From Eumeta japonica (lineage: Eukaryota > Arthropoda > Insecta > Lepidoptera > Psychidae): a stretch of 64,000 nucleotides of DNA. The stretch is from NCBI GenBank assembly GCA_005406025.1, contig BGZK01000535.1, positions 248,001 through 312,000 of the forward strand, given 5' to 3'. Under the pieces are notes generated by a model. It had not been told where the DNA came from, searched no databases, and saw only the letters and a list, made by a program, of their open reading frames with translations. Of the stretch, positions 1-11,859 are shown piece by piece. Position 1 is the first letter of the stretch, and every line of letters starts with the position of its first letter. Position numbers and translations under genes: made by a program.

Positions 1-744
1 CCTATAATTACAAACGAATTACAAATTGTTCCTATTTTCAGATCGGCCATAAAGTTTAGCGTGCAGTGTAACAGTTGAAGGTCAGAGACGAGTGACTGCA
101 TCTATAATTTGAGACACATATTGAGACATGTTTGTGATATTGTAGGTGTTGGGTCTCTTTATGTTGTAAAGAGCGGTTTTTGCCAACAACGTATTTTTTG
201 AACTAGATGAAGTACAGCACTTTTATGTATCAAGCCCATTGATTAAAAACAATTACATAAAAATAACCTTTCCCTTCATCACTCAAGTCGGCCATGGTAT
301 AGATAATAAATAAATTACACGTTATTTTCTCAACATCGAAACAAATTGCTTTTTATAAATCTGAAAACGAACTTAAATAAAATACATTTTAATTTTATCG
401 TGAAGACATGTAATACAAATTAAATAAAAATAGAATCGAAATTTCTCAGATTTCAAATATTTGTCTGCAATTAATCAGCAACACGGTTGAAAATCAAAAA
501 TCCGTTGCAAATTTCATAATGTAGGTATGAACATTAAATTTTATGGACACCATATGAGAATCGCGTAGGCATCCGACATATGTATTGGGCGATGCGTGGC
601 GATATCAGGCGCATGTGTCATTTTCATACGAAATTCATACAGATTTTCCGTGGCCGTGACAATGCGGTCCATATTTAAAAGCATAATACTCTCATTTCTC
701 TTTCACTAACTACGTACTGTATATACGAGGTGGGTGCTATATAC
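1..744. other. Intergenic AT-rich DNA, no gene seen
   Basis: No open frame of useful length and no conserved protein motif is visible on either strand. A slightly GC-richer patch at about 550-670 looks like an old repeat fragment, but I do not recognise the family. Confidence 0.5.
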
Positions 745-982
745 ATGAGGGACGTTCAATAAAAAGTGAGAATACCGAAGTATGTATGTTGCCAGTAACT
801 TTTATTAAATATTATTTTATTTTTTGACATAGTCGCTTTTTAGCATAACACATTTAGCAACATATTTTTCTAAGCTTACAATTCCTTTCTTAAAAAGCTC
901 TTCATTCTTAGCACCTAAAAATTTATGTAAGTACTACAGCGGCTACTGGTTCATCATCTTCGAATCTCTATCCTTCAATAAA
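745..982 (-). mobile_element. Decayed mariner, 3' (C-terminal) remnant
   Basis: Read on the minus strand, the stretch gives the tail of a mariner transposase: a FEDDEPV stretch near 970-950, then scattered residues matching the usual C-terminal run, with several stops and frameshifts. The low-coordinate end (about 745-780) looks like a mariner terminal repeat, beginning gagggacgttcaataaaaag. Only about 240 bp of an element that is normally 1.2-1.3 kb remains; the opposite end is missing. It cannot code for a functional transposase. The family assignment rests on remembered family similarity, not on a search. Confidence 0.6.
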
Positions 983-1382
983 TTCAATACTTATAGGTAT
1001 GAAAATCTATTGTCGATTTCAATAATAACAAAATTGTGCAAATTCAGGGATTTAACAAAACCTATAATGAAGAAAACAGATGTTGCTGTTTTGTATTTTC
1101 ATAACAACGTTATTAATATATTGATTTTTTAAATATTAGCTTCTCATTTCATTTAATTACTATCAAACATTAATTCCTTTTTTCTGTTATTTGTTTTTGA
1201 CGTGACAACGTCTTATAAATCGATGAAAGCCGGCTGCACGCACGAAAAAGCATGACTCACTGACTCACTGTCGCGTTCCGCCTGAACTGAGCGTGCGAGC
1301 GAGAGCGCGGCACGAACGATTTTTCTTCCACTCCATCGGCCGATGCGTCCGAGTATAAGAGAGACAGCGACCGTACAAAACC
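983..1382. other. Intergenic; GC-richer repeat-like block at 1,200-1,340
   Basis: The first 200 bases are plain AT-rich DNA. From about 1,200 the composition changes sharply to a GC-rich stretch that begins with the interrupted palindrome gacgtgacaacgtc and continues to the Jockey fragment at 1,383. It looks like part of a dispersed repeat rather than host coding sequence; the open frames across it show no known motif. Confidence 0.4.
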
Positions 1383-2846
1383 TATCCTGCCCCCAACAAG
1401 CCCTCCGACTCGTCGAACACATCTCGGAGGGCTTTAAACGCAAACGCAAAACTGTAGCGGTCTTTTTCGATGTCGCAAAGGCATTCGATAAAGTTTGGCA
1501 CGCTAGCCTAATCTACAAACTCCACCATCTGCAAGTCCCAGATCGTCTCGTCTACATCATCCAGCATTACCTGACGAACAGACAATTCTCCTTCCGGCAT
1601 GAAAAAAAAAGCATATCTGCCAAAAGATCGATTAGAGCCGGAGTTCCTCAAGGCTCCACACTCTCCCCGCTGCTTTACTCCGCGTACAAACCCGCACCCG
1701 CAAACAGGCGTCCAACTCGCGCTTTTTGCCGACGACACCGCCCTATACCTGAGCGGCAGTAACTTTCGTATAATTACTCCTCGCCTCCAGAAGGTCATCG
1801 ACGAGCTGACGCGATGGTTCCAAACCTGGAGAATCGAGGTTAATCCCGAAAAATCAGCAGCTATCTTCTTCAATTACAGTAGCATCAAAAAGAAAGAAGT
1901 TGTACCATACAACTCAGCAACATTCCGCATAAATAAATCACCTATTCCGTGGCATCACAAATATATGTACTTGGGAATCACACTTGACAAACATCTACAC
2001 TTCAAAGATCATATCAAGCGTGTCAGACAGAATGCTCAATTATACCTATCACGCCTCAGCGGCATGATCGGTAAAAAGAGCAAAATGAGCCTTAGGAATA
2101 AATGCACACTCTACAAAGTGTGCATACGGCCGGTGATGAAGTACGCGGCGCCAGTCTTCGCCCACGCCAACCCAAAGGCACTCTATCAACTTCAGATTCT
2201 GCAAAACAACTTCTGCAGAAGAGCCTCCGGCGCCCCTGGTACGTCCGGAATGATATCCTCCATAGGGACCTAGAACTCCCCACGATCTCAAAATACATGC
2301 AAGACATGTCGAAAAAATTCTTCGACACAGCTGCAAACCATTCTAACCCACTGTTACAATCAGCCGTATCTTACGAGCCTCCCCTTCCACATCATTTCAT
2401 CCGAAGGCCACGGAATGTTCTTTCAGACCCACCCGACGAACTCATCGCTGAGGTCGAAAGGTTAACAAACATCAACAAAGACATGACAGAAGTCTATGCG
2501 CGGAAACCCCCATTACCATCCAACCGGTGCGCCCTCGCGCTCCCGGCACCCTGCTAGAGATTAAGCCCGACCTAAATCTCCACGTGATTTCTATGCCGAG
2601 ATGCCCACTTTGCGACATCCATAGGGCAATCACGCGCCGACGGCATCCCATGCCGATCGGCCGCGACAGACGAAGTCCCCAAAGTTCCAATTTATTGGGG
2701 CTACGGACAACGGACAACCAACAGGTCGCTTCGGGGGTTTTTTGGCCCCTGAAAGTCGGACACACCCCACGCACGCGGGTGTGTGGATAGCTCATTAGAT
2801 TTTTTATCGCCCTCGCCCCACAAGGAGAAAACTAAAAAAAAAAAAC
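1383..2846 (+). mobile_element. 5'-truncated Jockey-type LINE, reverse transcriptase pseudogene
   Basis: This is the 3' half of a non-LTR retrotransposon. The reverse transcriptase blocks appear in order: SCPQQALRLVEHISEGF, then DVAKAFDKVWH, then GVPQGSTLSPLLYS, then the catalytic FADDTALY box at about 1,730, followed by the thumb region (YLGITLDKHLHFKDHI) and the Jockey-like C-terminal tail (YVRNDILHRDLELPTI, about 2,240-2,290). The frame is broken twice, near 1,680 (just before the FADD box, with a few residues lost) and near 2,230. The endonuclease and ORF1 are absent, so the copy is 5' truncated, as is usual for LINE insertions. A non-coding 3' tail ends in an A-rich run at about 2,831-2,846. 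The copy is dead. Confidence 0.85.
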
Positions 2847-3364
2847 ACAACCTACACGTGAACTGTTTTGCCAACTGTTTATAAAGTGAAGCGAAAAGTT
2901 AATGTGGTTTCCATTGTTTATTACAATAACAATTTCGGTAAGTGATAATAATTCGTTATCACGTAAAATTATCGCTCGTGAACCGACTTTACAGACAACC
3001 ATTTTTTTTAATAATTTCAATTTCACTATTTTATATTTCACTTCCGATTCCGGTATTGCTAAAGCAAATAAGTACGCTGGGAATCTTTACGATTATCATT
3101 ATTATAATTTCAATGTAAAATTATAAACTATAGAGTACTATCCGTTAATTTGTATAAATAATTACAATAGTATCCGGGGTTAGTAACGAACTACTAATCT
3201 ATAATAAACATCTTGTTACACTTGCAGTAGGGCGCACTGAAAATTTGTGAATCGAATAAGAAAAAATTACTATGAAGGGTCAAAACTCAATTTAGTGTTT
3301 CTCAAAATATTCTCCGTTAGCATAAATGCACTATTTCATACGATGAACCAATTTTGAAAACATT
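2847..3364. other. Intergenic AT-rich DNA, nothing recognised
   Basis: No gene, RNA or clear repeat is visible. Short open frames here have no recognisable motif and biased, AT-driven composition. Confidence 0.5.
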
Positions 3365-3754
3365 TATGCCACTCCTCACCTAGTCCATGCGGAATCTACC
3401 GGGAGCACAGCTTTTTCATACACGTTTGTTTGGGATTGATTATACTCGACTCATGCTTATGCCTAAGGATGCCCAAATCTCATGGTAGGTAACACGGCTG
3501 TCTGTTTCCATCATACGGCGCACAGCAGCGATGTTTTTGTCGTCCACAGCAGTGGACGGGCGACCATCACGAAATTTGTCAGAGAGATTGACACGACCGC
3601 GTTTGAATTTTGCAAACCATTTATAAATAATCATCTAGTATGGTGTTTTATCACCAAAAGCAGTTTGAAGCCGAGAAAGACCCTGCTGAGCTGTTAAATT
3701 ACATTTAAAAAAGTATAAACTCATATTATTAAAATTTTCACGACTTAAATCCAT
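3365..3754 (-). mobile_element. Mariner transposase N-terminal fragment (pseudogene)
   Basis: The minus strand begins MDLSRENF at 3,754 and continues through CNLTAQQGLSRLQTAFGD, a stop codon, then WFAKFKRGRVNLSD, RDGRPSTAVDDKN and VTYHEIWASLGISMS, and after another stop KKLCSR.IPH. These are the paired helix-turn-helix DNA-binding part and linker of a mariner transposase. The catalytic DDD region is missing. The in-frame stops after FGDKTPY and after SMSRV show that it is dead. This is a different lineage from the elements at 7,299 and 16,364. Confidence 0.8.
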
Positions 3755-3867
3755 AGTGATGGTGACTGCAATTTTGAAAAGATGCCACAATGTAAAACAA
3801 TTGACAATTAGATGAAACAAACTGTATTGTATAACCAAAGAGTTCAACTTTCAAGTGTACTACTTTT

Positions 3868-4535
3868 TAGGGTCCCAAGCTAAGGGAAAAACGGAACCCT
3901 TATAGTTTCGTCAGGTCAGTCCGTCCGTCCGTCCTTACGTCACAGGCAATTTATAGTGTAGATGTCACATATAACCCGCTACTTACGTTGGTAGTTAAAC
4001 AACAATAATAAATATTTCTATGGGGGCCCTCCATCCATGTAACAGAAGCTGAAAAATTTTTTTTCAGTAAACATTAACTAGTGGCACATATTTTGAAATT
4101 TTGTTTAATAACACTAAGGTTTGTAAGCATTTTTTCTGATTAGGTGAATAAGTTAAGAAATTATGAAAAAAAGATCGCAGGTAAGGCTTAAAAAATACTT
4201 GCAACGAAAATTATTTTGAACATGACCGAATGTACTTGTTTTTAAGCTATTGCTGAAAAATTGCGTTTTTCAAGAAAATGACGTAAGTGCCATTAAGATA
4301 CGTTCTTTTGCTGATGCATTTTAGTTTGCACTATTTTAATAGTAATAGTCGACATACCTACTTGTTTTTCTAGTTATAGGCTACTAAAGTGCATATAACT
4401 ATACTGTGTGGGAAACATGGAAAAAGTGTTACAACATACTTTTTTCATCTGTACTGGAGTTCTTTGTAATAATGCCTTCGGAACCCTATAATGAGCATGG
4501 TCCGACATGCTCTTGGCCAGTTTTTAAATATCGTT
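3868..4535. repeat. Dispersed lepidopteran repeat, copy 1 (related to 43,905-44,440)
   Basis: It begins with agggtcccaagctaagggaa and a cggaaccctt...gtttcgtc block containing three tandem cgtc units, and ends with a second cggaaccct-like block followed by a tcttggccagttttt tail (about 4,475-4,527). Most of its length matches, with divergence, the copy at 43,905-44,440: shared landmarks are tggtagttaaa, aataaatatttcta, catgtaacagaagct and cagtaaacat. No coding potential, so it is probably non-autonomous. Confidence 0.7.
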
Positions 4536-4924
4536 TATATAATTGGCCAGTTTCAGAAACTTTAGTGCACCCCACGTACAATGTTCAATGAAGTTCTGAA
4601 AAACGAAATAAAACCTGTCTAGAAGGCGACTTCTACAATTATATTATTATACTTTTACTAATTTTAATACCTATTTATTTATTTATTTCATTTATTTAAT
4701 TTTTTTTTTGTAGTTTTCATTTAATTGCTCTCAAGCGTTACTAATTTATTTCATTGCGGTTGTTATTCAATACATGATATAAAGCAAAAGAAATTTCGTT
4801 ATAATCAGGTGCTCCACGATACTTCTTTTTCTTTATAACTTCAATTTTAGAAATTTCAAGCGTTCCTGACTTATTTCCAAAATTACTGCGTCTATAATAA
4901 ATAAAAAATATGGAATGTGGAGCT
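4536..4924. other. AT-rich intergenic DNA
   Basis: Contains simple attt-rich stretches near 4,660-4,710 and nothing that reads as a gene. Confidence 0.45.
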
Positions 4925-5010
4925 TTATTCATAACTAGCTTTTGCCCGCGCCTCCGCCTGTGTAGCCATAAAGACCTCAACGAAAATTCCGATTCTCATC
5001 TGAAATGCAA
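4925..5010. repeat. 'actagcttttgcccgcg' repeat fragment
   Basis: A short copy of the widespread lepidopteran repeat terminus reading actagcttttgcccgcgcc followed by a GC-rich arm. A copy in the opposite orientation ends at about 40,960. Confidence 0.55.
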
Positions 5011-5149
5011 AATATACACAGATATTTTGAATTAAAATTGAAAGGTCATCAAATATTTTTCCAAATTTACACTTTACGGCTCATTTGAATGACATATTTC
5101 TCTGATAAAGAACGAGCATAAAACTTTGGCGCAGTTCTATTCGAATTTT

Positions 5150-5400
5150 TTTATATAACCCAAATAAATACGAAAAATATTATTGAATGAAACGACCTGG
5201 TAGGAAGTCGCGCTGGTTATGTCCATGGATATTTGTCTTCTAAATATTCGAAAATTGTATAATACCTTTTTTTTTACTGAGTATTTGGTTAATAATGCTC
5301 TTAAATTTATACAAGGATAAATCTTGTGTATCCTCATTGACTTCATTAAACATGCGCACACACAACCCCTTAATTGAATTCGTGACTGCATTGTCGATTA
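5150..5400 (-). repeat. LINE 3'-end fragment, copy 1
   Basis: On the minus strand a faint protein tail can be read (IKGLCVRMFNEVNED, DLSLYKFKSIINQ, then a run of lysines and a frameshift), resembling the C-terminus of a lepidopteran LINE. The DNA is clearly related to 17,935-18,165: shared blocks include gctggttatg, atttgtcttc and gcacacaca followed by ccccttaa. The LINE assignment is tentative; the relationship between the two stretches is seen directly. Confidence 0.5.
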
Positions 5401-6423
5401 ACATTTATACATAACATCGATATTTATTTCTGGTACTGACTTTATATCTATCACTATTCCTCTTATGCATTTCTAAGTATTTTATATACAATAAAAAATC
5501 GTATATTCAATTCATATACATATGATATACATGCCAGATTTCTCTGCTGTCTTTTGCGATGCTAAATTTCCATAAACTTACTTTTGAGAGAGAAACGATG
5601 TAAGAGGCAAGAGGTAAGATGCTTTTTAATGTATGTGACTTTAAGATAAGATGCTCTATTTCTGTCGTACATCCACACGTTTCGACACCCCCATAATTTC
5701 AGTTTAAGGTATAGCATATTTAGTTATTAAGCGATTTTTTTTTGTATATACATACTCACACATTTATTGTATGACATCAGTATTTCTCCAGTATTGACTT
5801 GCGTTTGATAATCACACAATAGCATTTTCACTTCACCGGAGACAGGGCGCTGTTAAGCCGAGAGCATTAATATGTAAATTGGTAGGTAGGTGCTAGCGTA
5901 ACAAGAAATTTAACATTATGAACGCGACAATGACTCATCAGAAACTCGACGGTACCTCTGTATGGCTTGGTTACAATACAGCACAACTGTTTCCTTCTTG
6001 ACATATTAATAATTTTAATATATATGAAAAGTAGAGTGTTAGCCTGTACGTTGTGATTTACAGTCATTTTATGTTTAGCGGAGAAAAATTAAGCTTTTGA
6101 TGTTGTTTATTGCTATCGTTTCCAATCATTTTATAGAATTTCAAAATTTTACTATGTAGCATAATTTACATGATATATTTTATAACATGCAGGAGTATTT
6201 CATGTGAGGATACAGTTGCAGTGTTACTCACGGGCGTGGACATAATTATTTTCAGAGGTATGCATATTAATGATATACATTTTATTTATTTGTTTTTTCG
6301 ATGTACTTTATTTCTAAATAAGCAAAACCTGGGGTGCAAGGGCACCCTCTCCCGGCGTCCATGATATTACTGCAAACTGAATATATGATTCATGATGAAA
6401 GTAAAATGGAATTACGATAATTG
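5401..6423. other. Intergenic, no gene seen
   Basis: AT-rich DNA with small unassigned patches (for example a GC-richer stretch at 5,835-5,865). No protein motif was found on either strand. Confidence 0.45.
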
Positions 6424-7290
6424 AATTTATGAAAACACTAGAAGATATGAAAGTTGGAAAAGCTGCCGGATATGATAAGTTTTCCTCATAGATGCTAAGA
6501 AGATGTAGGGGTATAGTGATAAGCCTACTTTAGCAGCTTTTTACTAAATACTAGAAAAGCTGTAGGGCACCTATTAACTGGTGTAAAGCAGTTATTATAA
6601 CCCTCTATAAAGAGAAAGGCTCTCGGCAGGTTTGCACAAATGACCGCCCTTTAAGTCTCCTCAGCGTTGTTTGCAAATTGTATTCGAAAATCATTATTGA
6701 AAGGGCTGTAAATAAAACGGAAAATAAGATCTGTTCAAGGGGATTTCGAAAAGGCTTAGTGTGTACGGGCCAAATTTTTTCTCTACAAAACATTAGGGAA
6801 AAATTTTTAAACTTAGCCCAAAAGACTTCTGTATTTTTATAGATCTGGAAAAAGCTTATGGTAGAATGCAAAGGGATGATCTATTGAGAACCCTATCTAT
6901 ACATAGTGTGAATAGCGGATTGATACGGGCACTGTAATTGCTATGCAGAGGCTCCAGTGTCCGCGTCAAATTAAATGAAGCATACACTGAGTGGCTTCAC
7001 ATCCGCAGAGGTGTCAGACAGGGATGTACACCTTCACCATGACTGTTTAACAATTCGTGCATAGCCGTCTGCATAATTTGAAAAATATGAGTGTTGACTA
7101 AGAATGGATGAGCTGTCTTTCAAATACCTCCTGTATGTCGACGATCAAACAATCCTTGAGCGGTCGGCGTGCGAGTTGCAGGGGATGGTAATTTAAATTA
7201 ATGATTCTGTTAAGAAAAGAAGTATGAAAATAAATTTTAGCAAAGCTTAAGATAATGGCGTTTGAAAAAAGTGAAAGCACAACTGAATAC
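6424..7290 (+). mobile_element. Degenerate non-LTR reverse transcriptase (LINE relic)
   Basis: Reading across stops and frameshifts, the plus strand shows MKVGKAAGYDKFSS, then WCKAVIITLYKEKGSRQ, then RPLSLLSVVCKLYSKIIIER, then GFRKGLVCTGQIFSL, then IDLEKAYGRM (palm motif A), then RRGVRQGCTPSP (motif B), then the catalytic YVDD box near 7,140 and SVKKRSMKINFSKA. This is the reverse transcriptase domain of a LINE from a different lineage than the Jockey copy at 1,383. Stops are frequent, the ends are lost, and no poly-A tail is obvious. I am confident of the domain, not of the clade. Confidence 0.75.
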
Positions 7291-7298
7291 GATATACA

Positions 7299-7760
7299 TT
7301 AGATCGGGGAAAAAGTTTTTTCGTGTTTTATAAGTAAAAAGTTGCAGTAAAAACTTTTTGGTTATGCTGTTTATATCTGGCTAGTTTATTTTTCTATTAA
7401 TTTACTGTCCACTAAAATGAGTGAATCTAACGTATTCGTATAAGGAATTCGACAGCTTTAGAAGTTTTATTACAAAAAAGTTAAAAATACGATACAAATC
7501 GTGAAAAAAATTTGTAAATTTCATGCAGTTAACTAATGCAGTGTCGATAAGAGTAGTACAAAACTGGATCAAGCGTTTTCAATTCGGTAATTTCGATGCC
7601 AAACATAAACCTCGCTCTGGTCGACCTGTTACGGACAAAGTCGATGTCATTTTGGAAAAAGTAGAGCAATATCGGCATACCAGTTCTTAAGACATAGACG
7701 AATAGCTGGGAATTAACCACAAAATAGTTTTGACCGATTAGAAAATGCCTTGGTTTAACT
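7299..7760 (+). mobile_element. Mariner 5' half (N-terminal transposase relic)
   Basis: A terminal repeat starting ttagatcggggaaaaagttt lies at the left end. The transposase start MSESN is at 7,417. Broken frames then give AVSIRVVQNWIKRFQFGNFD, RSGRPVTDKVD and LGINHKIVL, the mariner helix-turn-helix and linker. The catalytic region is missing. The terminal repeat and leader closely resemble those of the fuller element at 16,364-17,672, so both belong to one lineage. Confidence 0.75.
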
Positions 7761-9346
7761 AGAGGGTCTTTCAAATATTACCTAAACAGAATTTAAAGCT
7801 CTTACCCCTTCCCCTTTCTATGCTTACGTAAACATTGGCATATTTTTCTGATTTTTTTTTTGTTATTCATTATCAAATCAGGAAATAAAGAATGTAGAGA
7901 CTATAAATGAACCTTTTACATCACATTTAATATTTGTTCAAGTAAATTATTATTCAAATATTGTAATCTTAACACATTAACGTTATTAATTTATTTTCTG
8001 CTATTCAAAATTTTCAAACAATTTCAACAGGGGCCAAATGAATCTATACTTCTATGTTGTTTTACCATATTGTAAAACAGTATAGATGTAAAAGAGAAAA
8101 CACAGTTGTTATAATATTAAAAAGTGGCTTAAAATGCATATTATTATGTACATTGTACAATACCATTTTACAATATCGTTGTACATTTTACAATACAATT
8201 TTACAGTAGCAAAGAAACACAAGGGAAAACACATTGCTTATCATCTGATGTTTCAATAGAAAGATTTAACAAAAAGTTCCATTTTTTTAAACAATCAGTA
8301 CAAGAAACGATCATTTTGATACTGCAACACAATAAAACATAATTTTTACAATTCGCACGTGCCACGCGCAAATTAAGTCTTATTTGTGTTTTGAATAATT
8401 CGAGTCATACTTTCTTGAATGTTGACAGAAATCAGTAGAAAAAGAGCTTTCGATAGAAGGAATAGACTATACGTTGAAAAGTCGGTAGATTACACACCGA
8501 TACATATTATGCTGGTGACAGAAATAGGAGGGATAATAAATAAGCTTTGAGTACCTCAGGAAAAATAAATATGCTCATGGTTTACGATAACCACTCCAAA
8601 AATCTATCGTTAACTAGCACGGTTTATTCACTAACATTTATCCGGTTATAAGATATGGTATACACACGTTACCACTAACTACAAATAAACTATCATACAA
8701 AATTTTTTCCTTTAATTTATCATTCATACACTTTCATTCTTCTTAGAGGAGACTTATCGATGTCACAAAAAAAAATCTACAATGCTTATGTCATGTATTT
8801 CATGCTTCAGCATTTTTCTGCAATAGACATAACACTCTTGGTATATATCTATAGCATTTAGTGCTTTGACTTTTTTTTTCATTATTTTATTTTATAGTAT
8901 TTTTAAGGAGTAAACGAGCTTGCGAACTACCAGAGAATAAGGTGTTTCTTGCTGCCCATGGGCACTACAATCTCCTAAGGAGGCACCAGTGCGGTGTCGG
9001 CCTCGAGGGTAAGAGTAGGATATCTAATGAAAGGAGTATTGACAGAGGGGATTGGGGCACCTGAATTCTCACTCATTGAACAGAAAGAAAGCTATTACTT
9101 AACACCAACATTCTGTGTGAATGTAGTTTTCATCGGTCGAGCCGACCCATAATCATCATCATATACATTAATACGCTAAGCTTAAGATATTTGCCTCCCT
9201 TTTTAGGAAAAACCTCACAATTACTCCACATAAATTTTATATCATTTCATAGATAATTGCTTGCTCTACCGGCATCAACTACTAAATAATTTTTTACAGC
9301 TTTTGTTTTTGTAAATTTAATTAGTTATTAAAATTATACATACACA
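7761..9346. other. Intergenic; SINE-like fragment near 8,905-9,165
   Basis: Mostly AT-rich and uninformative. Around 8,170-8,215 'acaat/ttttac' motifs recur. The stretch 8,905-9,165 is GC-richer and contains gcccatgggcac followed by cggtgtcggcctcgagg, which resembles the conserved core found at the end of many lepidopteran short repeats. No gene is visible. Confidence 0.4.
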
Positions 9347-9388
9347 ATTAAAGTCGTCAAATGGCAGCATCCATTTGACGACTTTAAT
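9347..9388. repeat. Perfect 18-bp inverted repeat (hairpin)
   Basis: The arm attaaagtcgtcaaatgg is followed by a 6-nt loop (cagcat) and its exact reverse complement. In an AT-rich, transposon-littered neighbourhood a perfect mixed-composition hairpin of this size is unlikely to be random. It may be a transposon terminus or the core of a foldback element; no coding sequence adjoins it. Confidence 0.8.
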
Positions 9389-10569
9389 TTTGGAACAACG
9401 TCAACATGATTAACGGTTGGTAATTTTTTTTCAAGTATTTCTTCGATCTTTCATCAGACCTTCATAATGTAGTACAACAATAATAATTAGTTACTAATTA
9501 ATTCAATTAAATAATAAAAAATAAAACGAAGTAATTTGTTACTAATTAATATTTAAAATTAATATTTACAGTACTTTTTGAACTGATAATTATTATTCAT
9601 AATTTGTGCGAATTCTTCAGTGATTCAGTAAGAATTACTCGTCAAAACATTGTTTCACACATACTTTTTTTACTTTTGCAAAAATAATATCTTCCAAAAT
9701 CAATATTGGGTATACTTTGCAAGTTGATGTTTTTTGTTACAAAAGAAATTATCTTAATGATAATCATTTTTTTCTTTCATAAGGAGAAGAGGTGGCAAAT
9801 TTAGGTTGTCCTGAGTGGTATTGTTTTATTATAATATCTGTAATCAGCGATGTACAATATACTCCAAAAAAAAAAATGTAGAACCGTTGACCCTCTAGGC
9901 CATCCCAGAAATTTTCCACTATGATCGATGTGTTTTTCAGCTGATTGAGTTGTAAATATTGTATATGGGAGTTCAAATATTTTAAATACGATTAACCTTT
10001 CAGGCCATCCCTGAAACTTCTTAAAACTTTCGAGCTCAAAGTATTAAAAGTAAAGGAACAATAAATTATTGAGCTCATCATGCTCAAAAGATTGATTTTA
10101 AGCTCACGATTTTTCTCGGAGTTCTATAATTTATAAAATAAAATGTAGTTCTAATACATTTTCAGGTCTTACAATAAAAAAATATCTAATAAAAAAATCG
10201 CTTTTTTTTATTGTATTTCCTTTGGAGTATGTTTTTGATTTTAATCTGCTTTATGGCATCCAACACAATTTTTTAGAAACATGAGCAAGTACCAAACATC
10301 AATCTATCAAGAATAATATGTTATTTTCGAAAAAATCCTTTTTTTTATTTTTCTGTTAATGATATCTCTCGAACGAACCCATTGTTTTCGATGCAGTTTA
10401 CAACAATCTACGTTGTTTTTTGAGCAGAAAAGCCAGTTACATTTTTGAATTCAATTTGGAATTATTATTTACATTTATTTTTACTTATTTGTAATTTTAT
10501 TATTATTATTTGGAATTTATTTATGGAGAGCAGTTAAAAAAATATTCTAAAAAACGCCTTTAATAAATT
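9389..10569. other. Intergenic AT-rich DNA, no gene seen
   Basis: No gene or assigned repeat. 'aggccatccc(a/t)gaaa' occurs at about 9,897 and again at about 10,000, so the flanking 100 bases may be a diverged short duplication. Confidence 0.4.
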
Positions 10570-10800
10570 ATTTGAACACATAAACGCGCACGCACGCACT
10601 CACGCACAGGCAGACACAAACACACACATACACACGCACACACGCACGAACATGCATACGCAGAAAGAGAAACTCACAGGCACATACACGCGCGTGCGCA
10701 AACATACACACACGCACGCGCATACACAAAAACAGAGAGACAGAGGGAGAGAGATAGAGAGACACAGTAAACAGACACAGACGGAGAGGAGAAAACATAG
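10570..10800. repeat. CA/CGCA-rich microsatellite tract with GA-rich tail
   Basis: About 170 bases of imperfect (CA)n and CGCA units are followed by an AGAGA-rich stretch from about 10,730. Long cysteine- and arginine-rich frames through it on either strand are artefacts of the repeat. Confidence 0.85.
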
Positions 10801-11453
10801 ACATTTGAAAACAATAATAAGTTCGTCGAATTGTGGAATGAATTTAAGGAAACAATACTACTGTTCATCCTAATGTTTTGCTAAAAAATTAAATCATTTC
10901 AGGCTAACTGCATTATAAGTATGTTAATACAGATATGAATTACATATCCTGAAAATTCTGTTAATTCGATGCAATTTCAGAGATATATAGGTACTGTATA
11001 TATACACAGAGTAACACTGAGTTAAGAATAACGTAAATCCAACATCAATTAGGCGCTTTCCTTGTTATAAAATTGTAATTTCAAGGTGAGTTTAAAATAC
11101 GTCATATAAAATCGTTTTCATGAAGCAATTAATATTTATTGTAGCTTAACCTTTTAATTATTTAGTCATGGCTTTAAACTATAATAATAAAACGTTTAGA
11201 ATATTTGAATAAAATTGATTATAAACATCGATATTTATAAATTTATAACCTTATTTAGGATATAGATTTCACTTACTAATTTACCTGTTTATTTGAAATT
11301 TTAATGTGTAAAATGAATAATTAATTAACAGTGTATTAAATTGTTAGATGCAAATGAATTAGTCATCAATGTCTGCTGTAGCTACAAAAAACAATATAAA
11401 TACCTTACGGTGTTTGTTTTTTTTTTTGATGCTTTGTATGAAATGGCTGCAAG
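10801..11453. other. Intergenic AT-rich DNA
   Basis: Nothing recognised; AT-rich throughout. Confidence 0.45.
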
Positions 11454-11859
11454 ATGAGAGAGAGGAGCTTCAACAAATTAAAATTAATCAAAAATTACTT
11501 GCAGGAAATAATAACTGCAACCAGACTGAATAGTTTTGGTATTTTAATGATAGAACATGAAACAACACAAAATATAAATTTTGATGATGTGATTTCCGAG
11601 TTTGCATCTATTAAAGCTACAAAATATAAAATTTTAAACGGTTTTACTTAATAAATAGATTTCAGAGAATAATTAGAAATAACCCATAAATGTTACCCAC
11701 TTCTATAATCTTAATAACGAAAGACATAATAATGTTTTTAATTAGTATTATTTTAATACAACATACTTTATTATTAGATTTTTTTATTATAAGTCTTTAT
11801 TTTTGGGGTGACACTACCATATTCATCCCGGGTGCAGCCCACGTTAGTTACGCCACTGT
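11454..11859 (+). mobile_element. hAT-type transposon 3' end (transposase C-terminus and terminal repeat)
   Basis: The frame at 11,454-11,651 reads ERSFNKLKLIKNYLQE, then ATRLNSFGILMIEHE, then FDDVISEFASIKATKYKIL, which matches the C-terminal dimerisation region of hAT-like (ZMYM-related) transposases. About 150 bases further, a stretch reading ggtgacactacc, then atcccgggtgcagcccacg, then ttagttacgccactg ends the element; read from the outside it gives the CAGTGGCGTAACTAA terminal repeat common in this group. The rest of the transposase and the 5' end are absent. Confidence 0.65.

Noticed and set aside
10568..10873. Cysteine/arginine-rich and threonine/histidine-rich frames
   Set aside because: They are translations of the CA/CGCA microsatellite.
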